Assembly (NCBI GenBank): GCA_022361315.1
Contig: JAKSBB010000896.1
Location: forward strand, 1-10,327
Direction of reading: 5' to 3'
Origin: Desulfobacterales bacterium
GTDB lineage: Bacteria > Desulfobacterota > Desulfobacteria > Desulfobacterales > Desulfobacteraceae
Length of the DNA: 10,327 bases
Within the stretch, counting starts at the first letter, position 1; each line of letters opens with the position of its first letter. The notes beneath the pieces are model-generated. The model had not been told where the DNA came from and ran no database searches. It was given only the letters and a program-made list of their open reading frames with translations. Positions 1 to 5,311 of this stretch are shown here, one piece after another. A program made the position numbers and the translations under genes.

Positions 1-79
1 CCACAGCATGTGCCCGGATTGCTCAAAAACCTACTATGGTGACCAGCCCTGGTTTAAGGATATTGAGGGTAAAACCTGA
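1..79 (+). CDS. C-terminal end of an upstream protein, possibly a PAS-type signalling protein
   Basis: An open frame enters from the left edge (first whole codon at base 2) and stops at TGA 77-79. The visible tail is 25 residues, beginning HSMCPDC and ending in a short polar stretch with YYGDQPWF. A tail of the form SH(G/S)(I/M)CP(D/E)C..K.Y is common at the very C-terminus of PAS-containing histidine kinases and related signalling proteins, where it follows a distant CxxC. That match is from memory of the motif, not from a search. The bulk of the gene lies outside the window, so its enzymatic class cannot be told. It is on the same strand as ahbB, 87 bases upstream, with a promoter-like element between them. 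Confidence 0.5.
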   Translation, partial: HSMCPDCSKTYYGDQPWFKDIEGKT

Positions 80-90
80 CGGGTCCGGTC

Positions 91-121
91 TTGACAATTG
101 TATATGAAAAGGCCACATTAT
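91..121 (+). promoter_or_regulatory. Putative promoter upstream of ahbB
   Basis: A perfect -35 hexamer TTGACA lies at 91-96. The best -10 matches are weak: CACATT at 114-119 (17-base spacer) or CATTAT at 116-121 (19-base spacer). Just downstream, at 126-135, is a perfect 10-bp palindrome TCATTAATGA that could be an operator, though it is short enough to be chance. The location between the upstream stop and the ahbB start fits a promoter for ahbB and the radical SAM gene. Confidence 0.35.
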
Positions 122-166
122 CAGTTCATTAATGAGAAACCATAACGAAAGAAAAAATACGCCCAT

Positions 167-643
167 ATGAGCACCCTTACAGACCTGGAAAAGAAGATCA
201 TCGCCCTGCTGCAGACCGATATCCCCGTGGTGGAACGCCCCTTTCTTGAGATGGCGGAGAAGATCGGCATCACCGAAGACGAGTTCTTAAAGGTATTGAA
301 CGACCTCAACGACCGGAACATGATCCGCAGGTTCGGGGCCACACTCAAGCATCAGAAATCCGGGTACAAGGCCAATGCCATGGTGGCCTGGCAGATTCCG
401 GAGGATCGGGTGGAAGAAGTGGGGCCCATCATGGCTTCCTTCAGGGAGATCACCCATTGCTATCGCAGGAATCCGGCTCCGGGATGGGACAACAACCTGT
501 ACACCATGGTGCACGGTGCCACCGAAGAAGAGTGTTACGACATTGCCAGACGGGTGTCCGAAGCCATCAACGAAGACAACTATTCTTTATTGTTTTCCCG
601 CCAGGAGCTGAAAAAAACCTCCATGAAGTACTTTGAAGACTGA
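167..643 (+). CDS. ahbB: Siroheme decarboxylase subunit AhbB (Lrp/AsnC-like fold)
   Basis: This 158-residue protein matches the AhbB type of the AhbA/AhbB (NirDLGH-related) family. In the alternative heme pathway of sulfate reducers and archaea, AhbA-AhbB removes two carboxyl groups from siroheme to give 12,18-didecarboxysiroheme in the cytoplasm. Residues 1-60 form an Lrp/AsnC-like winged helix ending in RRFGATLKHQ (54-63). The AsnC-like ligand domain carries NAMVAW (70-75), HCYRRNP (97-103) and YTMVHG (112-117), followed by a C-terminal ELKKTSMKYF stretch. The HCY..R and YTMVH blocks separate AhbB from AhbA, which usually has a THNYLR/NIWFT type. The ATG at 167 gives a full N-terminus of family length; its Shine-Dalgarno is weak (GAAAG near 147). 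No ahbA, ahbC or ahbD is in view, so the partner must be encoded elsewhere. The last 11 bases overlap the next gene. An Lrp-type regulator is the main alternative and is less likely given the motifs. Confidence 0.85.
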   Translation: MSTLTDLEKKIIALLQTDIPVVERPFLEMAEKIGITEDEFLKVLNDLNDRNMIRRFGATLKHQKSGYKANAMVAWQIPEDRVEEVGPIMASFREITHCYRRNPAPGWDNNLYTMVHGATEEECYDIARRVSEAINEDNYSLLFSRQELKKTSMKYFED

Positions 644-2009
644 TCCGCCTCATATCCTCTGCGTAAATCCCTGGATCCACGACTTTGCCGCCTTTGATTT
701 CTGGGCCCGGCCGTTAGGGCTGCTGGCCCTTGCCGCCGTCCTCCGGGACAACGGTGTGCGGGTCAGTTTCCTGGACTGCATGAACCGGTTTCATCCCAAC
801 CGGTCCGCGCCCCCCCGGGTGGACTGGGACGGCCGGGGGCCCTTTGACAAGTTCCAGATTCCCTTTCCCGCGCCCATGGCCCCGCATCTGGCGGATGAAA
901 CCAAAGCTTACTGCAGGTATGGCATTCCAAAGGAGTGGATGGCCCGGGATCTTGAGGCCTTTGCCCGGAATCAGGACCGGCAGCAATATGGCCGGCCAGA
1001 CCTCATCCTGGTGACCTCGCTGATGACCTATTGGGCTTCCGGTGTGGCGGAGACCATCGATCTTGTGAAATCGGTGTTTCCCGATGTGCCGGTGGTGCTG
1101 GGGGGGATCTACGCCACCCTTTACGAAGACCATGCCCGGGAACATTCCGGGGCAGACCATGTGGTTGCCGGCCCCGGGGAAGAACAACTGGCCGATCTTG
1201 TGTTGGCCCACACCGGCTATCGGCTGGAACGGATGCCGGACCCGGATGACCTGGATACCTATCCCTATCCGGCACTGGATCTTCAAAACCACCTGGCCTA
1301 CGCCCCGATCCAGACCACCAAGGGCTGCCCTTTTTCCTGTGAATATTGTGCCTCCGCCTTTCTGGAGCCCCGGCTGCGCCGCCGATCCCCGGATCATGTG
1401 TTTGGTGAGATCCGTCACTGGCACGACAACTTCGGTGTTAAAAATTTTGCCTTTTATGACGATGCCCTGATGATTAATCCGGAAAAATACGCCTTTCCCC
1501 TGTTTGAGAAGGTGATTGCCTCGGATATGGAGGTGAACTTCCATACCCCCAATGCGGTACATATCCGGGAGATCACCCCGAGGGCAGCAGACCTCATGTT
1601 CAGGGCCGGATTCAAGGCCATCCGGCTGGGGCTGGAAACCGCAGACTTCTCGCCGGATCGCCACCACGACCACAAGGTTAAGGCCATGGAGTTTTTCCGG
1701 GCTGTGGACGGTTTGAGAGCGGCCGGGTTCAGCCGGGAGCAGCTCGGTGCCTACCTCCTCTGCGGCCTGCCCGGCCAGGATCTGGACGAGGTGGAAACTT
1801 CCATGGATATCGTCAGGCAGTCCGGTATCCTCCCTGTGCTGGCCTATTACACCCCCATCCCCCATACCCCCATGTGGTCGGACGCGGTCCGCCATGCCCG
1901 TCTGGATATCACTGCCCACCCCGGCCTCACCAACAACAGCCTTTATCCCTGTGTCCGGTCTGAGACGGACCTGGCACGGATTTCACAATTGAAAAAAATG
2001 CAGAAATAG
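633..2009 (+). CDS. B12-binding-domain-type radical SAM protein, TTG start, coupled to ahbB
   Basis: The 458-residue product has the layout of cobalamin-binding-type radical SAM enzymes. Residues 8-60 form a Rossmann-like segment with RPLGLLALAAVLRDNG. Residues 122-190 continue it with LVTSLMTYW, VVLGGIY (154-160) and AGPGEE. The radical SAM core holds the [4Fe-4S] motif CPFSCEYC at Cys232, Cys236 and Cys239, then a conserved FYDDALM (274-280) and RLGLET (331-336). I see no DxHxxG cobalamin base-off motif, so B12 binding itself is not assured. The only plausible start is TTG at 633: in this frame there is a stop (TGA 624-626) just upstream and no ATG until residue 50. No strong Shine-Dalgarno sits at normal spacing (AGGAG at 603-607 is too far), which fits translational coupling to ahbB. 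Substrate is unknown. Coupling to a siroheme decarboxylase suggests, by inference only, tetrapyrrole or cofactor modification. Confidence 0.85.
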   Translation: MKTDPPHILCVNPWIHDFAAFDFWARPLGLLALAAVLRDNGVRVSFLDCMNRFHPNRSAPPRVDWDGRGPFDKFQIPFPAPMAPHLADETKAYCRYGIPKEWMARDLEAFARNQDRQQYGRPDLILVTSLMTYWASGVAETIDLVKSVFPDVPVVLGGIYATLYEDHAREHSGADHVVAGPGEEQLADLVLAHTGYRLERMPDPDDLDTYPYPALDLQNHLAYAPIQTTKGCPFSCEYCASAFLEPRLRRRSPDHVFGEIRHWHDNFGVKNFAFYDDALMINPEKYAFPLFEKVIASDMEVNFHTPNAVHIREITPRAADLMFRAGFKAIRLGLETADFSPDRHHDHKVKAMEFFRAVDGLRAAGFSREQLGAYLLCGLPGQDLDEVETSMDIVRQSGILPVLAYYTPIPHTPMWSDAVRHARLDITAHPGLTNNSLYPCVRSETDLARISQLKKMQK

Positions 2010-2022
2010 CTTATACCCGACC

Positions 2023-2028
2023 TATAAT
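2023..2028 (+). promoter_or_regulatory. Consensus -10 hexamer ahead of the DUF1178 gene
   Basis: A perfect TATAAT lies 13 bases after the radical SAM stop codon. No convincing -35 hexamer is found 16-18 bases upstream; the nearest TTGAAA (1989-1994) is 28 bases away. If used, transcription would start near 2035, just ahead of the hairpin at 2040-2060. Confidence 0.3.
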
Positions 2029-2039
2029 TATTGGTAAAA

Positions 2040-2060
2040 TATCAGGAAATGCGCCTGATA
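2040..2060 (+). other. Perfect 7-bp stem-loop in the leader of the DUF1178 gene
   Basis: TATCAGG (2040-2046) pairs exactly with CCTGATA (2054-2060) across a 7-base loop. No T-tract follows, so it is not an ordinary terminator of the radical SAM gene. Two ACCAGG direct repeats (2060-2065 and 2074-2079) follow, and their CAGG could pair instead with CCTG at 2054-2057. It may be a 5' mRNA stabiliser, a transcript-end structure or chance. Confidence 0.35.
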
Positions 2061-2115
2061 CCAGGTAAAGGGAACCAGGCGAAGGAATTTAGAAACCGGG
2101 AGTGATGGTAGAGCA

Positions 2116-2556
2116 ATGATCGTATTTGACCTTGAATGCGTAAACGGCCACACCTTTGAAGGGTGGTTCGAAGACCGCGCCGATCTGGACCGGCAGCAGG
2201 AGGAAGGACTTCTCCAATGCCCGGTGTGCGAAAGCTTTTCCGTCTCTCCCAAGCTGTCCGCCGTGGCGGTCCGCACCTCTTCCTCCCCGTCCTCCCGTCA
2301 GGCCCATCCCGCTTACCACGCCAATCAGGAGGCGCTGGCCGAATTCACCGAACGGGTGGCGGACTACGTGGAAAAAAATTACGAAGACGTAGGGGGCTCC
2401 TTTGCCAAGGAGGCCCTGGAGATGCACTACGGTGCCAAAGAGTTCCGCAACATCCGGGGCACCACCACCCAGGAAGAGGAAAAAACCCTTGAAAAGGAAG
2501 GGGTACAGGTCCTTAAGGTGCCGGTTAAAAAGAAGGAAAATCAGGACCTGAATTAA
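2116..2556 (+). CDS. DUF1178 family protein
   Basis: This 146-residue protein has the DUF1178 pattern. It opens MIVFDLECVNGHTFEGWF, with Cys8 and His12 placed to pair with CPVC (35-38) in a zinc-ribbon-like set. A short Ser/Pro linker follows at about 54-64, and then a helical C-terminal half with FTERVADYVEKNYEDVG (77-93) and the family block AKEALEMHYG (97-106). The molecular function of the family is not known to me. The tail (about 120-146) is highly charged and Lys/Glu-rich. The ATG at 2116 sits on the conserved N-terminus; the Shine-Dalgarno is poor (TAGAG just upstream). It lies 106 bases after the radical SAM gene with a possible promoter of its own, and it converges on the DUF3795 gene. 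Confidence 0.85.
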   Translation: MIVFDLECVNGHTFEGWFEDRADLDRQQEEGLLQCPVCESFSVSPKLSAVAVRTSSSPSSRQAHPAYHANQEALAEFTERVADYVEKNYEDVGGSFAKEALEMHYGAKEFRNIRGTTTQEEEKTLEKEGVQVLKVPVKKKENQDLN

Positions 2557-2573
2557 GGCCTTTGGCCTTTTTA
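2555..2573 (+). terminator. Rho-independent terminator of the DUF1178 gene
   Basis: AAGGCC (2555-2560) and GGCCTT (2564-2569) form a 6-bp GC-rich stem with a TTT loop, followed by three more T residues. The stem overlaps the DUF1178 stop codon, and the T-run overlaps the end of the convergent DUF3795 gene, whose stop is at 2571-2573. On the minus strand the T-run is shorter, so termination there is less certain. Confidence 0.7.
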
Positions 2574-2918
2574 TCTGTCTCTCAGACGTTCCAGCCGTTC
2601 CCTGGCCTCAGGGCAGAAATCAAACACCGCTTTCAGATCTTTACAGGGAAACGCTCCGCATTCCGCACAGGTGGTAAATCCCTTCTCCCGGCAGCATGGC
2701 TTTATGGGGCAGATGGTCTGGCAGTAAATCCCCTGGGTGCCTTCGGACTTGCATCCCCGGCAGTAGACATCCTCCGGCCGTACCTCACGGTTATAAAGTG
2801 TTGACCATCTCCGGGCCACCTGGGTACGCAATTGGTTATCATTGTCCCGGGTGGCCACAAAGGCGTCACAGGCCTCGCAGTCCAGACCGCAATAGGAAAC
2901 CTCTTCTGGTGGTGTCAT
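2571..2918 (-). CDS. DUF3795 family Cys-rich protein
   Basis: The 115-residue product carries 13 cysteines in the DUF3795 arrangement: YCGLDCEACDAF near the N-terminus (Cys10, 14, 17), CRGC (53-56), then Cys66, 70, 75, 76, CAEC (84-87), Cys92 and Cys102. Such spacing suggests zinc or Fe-S binding; no catalytic role is known to me. There is no signal peptide, so a cytoplasmic protein is expected. The ATG is preceded by a strong GGAGG on the minus strand at about five bases spacing. It begins 13 bases after the end of the racemase-family gene on the same strand and is very probably co-transcribed with it. The functional link between the two is unknown. Confidence 0.8.
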   Translation of the reverse strand: MTPPEEVSYCGLDCEACDAFVATRDNDNQLRTQVARRWSTLYNREVRPEDVYCRGCKSEGTQGIYCQTICPIKPCCREKGFTTCAECGAFPCKDLKAVFDFCPEARERLERLRDR

Positions 2919-2931
2919 CTGTACCTCCGGT

Positions 2932-3963
2932 TTAGGTCAGCTTGGGCCAGGTATCAGCCACGCGGTAGCCCTCCGGCCAGGGATCGTCCGGGTCCAGCAT
3001 GTGCTGGTGGGTGCCGGTCACCCAGGCACGGCCGGAGATCGCAGGGATAATCGCCTCCACATCCCCGATGCGGGTAAAAGATTCAAGCCTGCAGTTGAAC
3101 CGGGAGCCGATCACGGACTCCCCGATAAAACGGTCGCCGGGTGTCAACTCTCCCCGCCGGGCAAGTACCGCCATCCTTGCGGAACATCCCGTTCCGGTGG
3201 GAGACCGGTCTAATTTGCCGGGCTGGATAACCACAGTGTTTTTTCCTTTGAGTATCCCGTTTTCCCGGGTCAGGGGCGCTGCGATCTGGCAAAAGGAAAT
3301 ATGGGTCCAGTCCGGGTTTTCCGGATGAACAAACCCTAACTGCTCGGTGGCGGCATTGGTGATTTTAACCCCCATCTCAGCCATTTCCCTGGCTTCGTCA
3401 GGGGTGACCTCAAATCCCAGGTCTTTGGCATTAACAATGACGAAGCTGTCCCCGCCGTAGGCCGTATCCACGGTGAGGGTGCCGATGCCTTCCACTTCCA
3501 GGGGGGCGTCCAGCCGCTGGGCAAAGGAAGGGACGTTGTGCACGGTCATCTGCTGCACTTTGCCGTCTTTGCAGTCTGCCACGGCTTTGATGAGGCCCCC
3601 CGGAGCTTCGAGGGTCAGGACGGTCCGGGGCTCTTCCATGGGCAGGATACCCGCCTCCAGGAGGACGGTGGACACGCAGATACTGTTGGAGCCGGACATG
3701 GGGGGCGTATCCGCAGGTTCCATGATGATCCATCCCATCTGGGCGTCGGGGTGTTTGGGCGGCACCAGGAGATTTACATGACGGAAGACCCCGCCCCTGG
3801 GCTCGTTGAGCATGAAGTTGCGAAGGGTGTCGTCCTTTGCGATCCACCGGGACTGCTCCCAGAGGGTCTCCCCCGGCGGCGGTGCGACACCGCCCACAAT
3901 AACATCTCCCACTTCCCCTTCCGCATGACAGCTTACCGTATGAATCACTTTTGTCGACCGCAT
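2932..3963 (-). CDS. Proline racemase superfamily enzyme with altered catalytic pair
   Basis: The 343-residue product is of normal length for the proline racemase / 4-hydroxyproline epimerase / trans-3-hydroxy-L-proline dehydratase superfamily. It begins with a typical strand ending in [18 protein letters not shown] and has [19 protein letters not shown] (77-95), [13 protein letters not shown] (167-179) and [14 protein letters not shown] (252-265). Known racemases use two cysteines, one in MCGH and one in DRSPCGTG. Here the first position is Ser90 (MSGSN) and the second is Thr256, with Cys260 four residues later. A classical two-Cys racemase is therefore not expected. A dehydratase, an epimerase using other residues, or an uncharacterised activity on a proline-like substrate remain possible. 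The ATG has AGAAGGA at good spacing on the minus strand. No clear promoter was found in the divergent region on this strand. DUF3795 follows 13 bases downstream. Confidence 0.88.
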   Translation of the reverse strand: MRSTKVIHTVSCHAEGEVGDVIVGGVAPPPGETLWEQSRWIAKDDTLRNFMLNEPRGGVFRHVNLLVPPKHPDAQMGWIIMEPADTPPMSGSNSICVSTVLLEAGILPMEEPRTVLTLEAPGGLIKAVADCKDGKVQQMTVHNVPSFAQRLDAPLEVEGIGTLTVDTAYGGDSFVIVNAKDLGFEVTPDEAREMAEMGVKITNAATEQLGFVHPENPDWTHISFCQIAAPLTRENGILKGKNTVVIQPGKLDRSPTGTGCSARMAVLARRGELTPGDRFIGESVIGSRFNCRLESFTRIGDVEAIIPAISGRAWVTGTHQHMLDPDDPWPEGYRVADTWPKLT

Positions 3964-4082
3964 GGATATGTCCTTCTCTGCTTTGGATTTTGGTTAGATC
4001 CCGTTTGATGTTCCCCATATCACTAAAGTCGGGTGCATACCAGTAATTTTGAAAATTCGAACATCCCCGGCCAAATTCCGAA

Positions 4083-4099
4083 ACGCAAAAATGTTGCAG
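4083..4099. promoter_or_regulatory. Upstream Zur-like operator candidate (imperfect copy)
   Basis: ACGCAA-AAATG-TTGCAG matches the perfect palindrome at 4178-4194 at 13 of 17 positions, with the same 6+5+6 layout. The symmetric core GCAA...TTGC is intact. It lies 22 bases upstream of the first promoter-like element. Assignment to the operon's own Fur-family regulator is inference. Confidence 0.45.
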
Positions 4100-4120
4100 A
4101 TAAAGTGACGGAAACGGACA

Positions 4121-4148
4121 TTGAAGTTTTAGCACAAATCGCCATAAT
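4121..4148 (+). promoter_or_regulatory. Putative upstream promoter (P1) of the metal-uptake operon
   Basis: TTGAAG (4121-4126) and CATAAT (4143-4148) are separated by 16 bases, giving four and five of six consensus matches. It lies between the two operator candidates. Transcription would start near 4155 and read through the downstream palindrome. Confidence 0.4.
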
Positions 4149-4161
4149 TTATGGGTTAGGC

Positions 4162-4189
4162 TTGACAAACATGTGAAATGCAATAAAGT
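4162..4189 (+). promoter_or_regulatory. Putative main promoter (P2) of the metal-uptake operon
   Basis: A perfect -35 TTGACA (4162-4167) is followed after 16 bases by TAAAGT (4184-4189), a four-of-six -10. The -10 sits inside the 17-bp palindrome at 4178-4194, so a bound repressor would block RNA polymerase directly. The leader from a start near 4196 would be about 95 bases. Confidence 0.55.
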
Positions 4190-4194
4190 TGCAT
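4178..4194. promoter_or_regulatory. Zur/Fur-like operator candidate overlapping the -10
   Basis: ATGCAA-TAAAG-TTGCAT is a perfect 6+5+6 inverted repeat. Its size, AT-rich centre and position over the promoter are those of a Fur-family operator, and the operon encodes a Fur-family protein as its last gene. Which metal regulator binds is inferred, not shown. Confidence 0.6.
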
Positions 4195-4205
4195 ACAGGT
4201 GCCGG

Positions 4206-4227
4206 CCGGTTTTGACCGGTATCCGGT
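4206..4227 (+). other. Alternative CCGGT hairpins in the operon leader
   Basis: ACCGG (4215-4219) can pair with CCGGT upstream (4206-4210, TTTG loop) or with CCGGT downstream (4223-4227, TAT loop), but not both. The stems are only 5 bp, and no riboswitch family was recognised. Confidence 0.25.
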
Positions 4228-4291
4228 GAGCCCGTAAAAGTAATTGAAAATCCGTTTCCGAACACGTATACCTTACGAAAGGAAAAAAGCC

Positions 4292-5311
4292 ATGAAGCCG
4301 TTGCCCACAAAATTAATTATCACATGTTTAGTGCTGTTCTTTGCTCAGCCGGTCCTGGCCGCAAAGCCTGTTCCCGTATTCGTCAGTATCCTTCCCCAGA
4401 AATATTTCGTGCAACAAATTGGCGGGGATAAGGTGGATGTCTCAGTGATGGTGAAGCCCGGGGCCGACCCCCATACCTATGAGCCCAAACCCTCCCAGAT
4501 GGCCAAGCTGTCAAAGGCGCGGCTCTACTTTTCCATCGGCGTACCCTTTGAAAACTTCTGGCTGAAGAAATTTGAGGCCACAAATAAGAATCTGACCATT
4601 GTTCATACGGATGAGGGCATCAAAAAAATAGACATGGTTGCCCATCATCATGGTGAAGAGGAACACGGTCACCATGGGGAGGACCACCATTACGGGGAAC
4701 ACCATGAGGGTGAACATCATGAAGACGGGCACCACGACGGTGAGCATCATGATGAGGGACATCATGGCGAAGATCACCATGAGGGGCACCATGACGCGCA
4801 TGCCGAAGAAGGTCACGGCCACGAAGGGCTGGACCCCCATGTCTGGACTTCCCCGGAACGGGTATTGATGATCGCCGCCAAAACCCTCCATGCCCTGGTG
4901 GAAGCCGATCCTGTCAACCAGGAGTTCTATACCCGGAACCATGAGGCTTTTGTCAACGAGTTGAGGCAGCTGGACGGAGAATTACGGGAAATGTTCAAAG
5001 GCAGCCAGGGAATGAAGTTCATGGTCTTCCATCCGGCCTGGGGCTACCTGGCCCACGACTACGGACTGGTTCAGGTGCCCATCGAAGTCGAAGGAAAGGA
5101 TCCCAAACCGGCCCAGCTCAAGGAGCTTATTCATCATGCCAGAGACGAACAGGTGAAGATTATTTTTGTCCAGCCCCAGTTCTCATCTAAAAGTGCAAAG
5201 CTGGTGGCAAGGGAGATCAGAGGCCGGGTGGTGAAGGCCGATCCCCTGGCAGAAAACTGGAAGGAAAATATTTTAACCATCGCAGCCCAGTTCAAGGAGG
5301 CCCTAAAATAA
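4292..5311 (+). CDS. znuA: Metal (zinc) ABC transporter periplasmic binding protein with long His-rich loop
   Basis: The 339-residue product is a cluster A-I (ZnuA/MntC/TroA-type) binding protein, expected to capture Zn2+ in the periplasm and deliver it to the permease. A signal peptide spans about 1-23, with a Lys-containing start, the core LIITCLVLFFAQPVLA and cleavage after VLA. Probable metal ligands are His61 (ADPHTYEP), His183 (LDPHVW), His247 (FHPAWGYLAHDYG) and Asp317 (ADPL). Between the first two ligands lies a His/Glu/Asp loop with 25 His in residues 118-177, the hallmark of zinc rather than manganese binders. From residue 126 to 165 the HH pairs recur exactly every five residues. 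I chose ATG 4292 over the in-frame TTG at 4244 because it gives a clean signal peptide and has GAAAGGA at 4277-4283. The gene's last bases contain the Shine-Dalgarno for the ATPase gene. Confidence 0.92.
   Translation: MKPLPTKLIITCLVLFFAQPVLAAKPVPVFVSILPQKYFVQQIGGDKVDVSVMVKPGADPHTYEPKPSQMAKLSKARLYFSIGVPFENFWLKKFEATNKNLTIVHTDEGIKKIDMVAHHHGEEEHGHHGEDHHYGEHHEGEHHEDGHHDGEHHDEGHHGEDHHEGHHDAHAEEGHGHEGLDPHVWTSPERVLMIAAKTLHALVEADPVNQEFYTRNHEAFVNELRQLDGELREMFKGSQGMKFMVFHPAWGYLAHDYGLVQVPIEVEGKDPKPAQLKELIHHARDEQVKIIFVQPQFSSKSAKLVAREIRGRVVKADPLAENWKENILTIAAQFKEALK
4667..4786 (+). repeat. 15-bp coding tandem repeat (xHHxx pentapeptide, 8 units)
   Basis: Eight consecutive 15-base units encode pentapeptides with HH at residues 127-128, 132-133, 137-138, 142-143, 147-148, 152-153, 157-158 and 162-163 of the binding protein. 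Units differ at the other three residues, which are Gly, Glu, Asp or Tyr. His codons mix CAT and CAC, so the array is an older, diverged tandem duplication rather than a fresh expansion. Confidence 0.8.

Larger units (their letters stand above)
3964..4291. promoter_or_regulatory. Divergent regulatory region between racemase-like gene and metal-uptake operon
   Basis: This 328-base stretch carries no gene and is more AT-rich than its flanks. On the plus strand it holds two promoter-like elements, two copies of a 17-bp palindrome and a GC-rich leader, listed separately. An AATTTT-G-AAAATT inverted repeat lies at 4045-4057 on the racemase side. I could not identify a convincing -35/-10 pair for the racemase-like gene. 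Confidence 0.6.

Noticed and set aside
714..1919. A 401-codon open frame on the minus strand across the radical SAM gene
   Set aside because: It is antisense to a gene with clear motifs, its translation has no recognisable domain, and long antisense frames are expected in GC-rich coding DNA.
3431..4183. A 250-codon minus-strand frame spanning the racemase 5' half and the intergenic region
   Set aside because: It is the wrong frame of the racemase gene extended through non-coding sequence; the racemase frame has family motifs, and a Shine-Dalgarno precedes 3963.
4244..4291. TTG start for the zinc-binding protein adding 16 residues
   Set aside because: It would place a basic stretch ahead of a good signal peptide, and ATG 4292 has the better Shine-Dalgarno.
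4511..4942. Minus-strand frame rich in Met, Val and Phe that looks like a membrane protein
   Set aside because: It is the reverse complement of the His-rich repeat; CAT/CAC codons read antisense give Met/Val.
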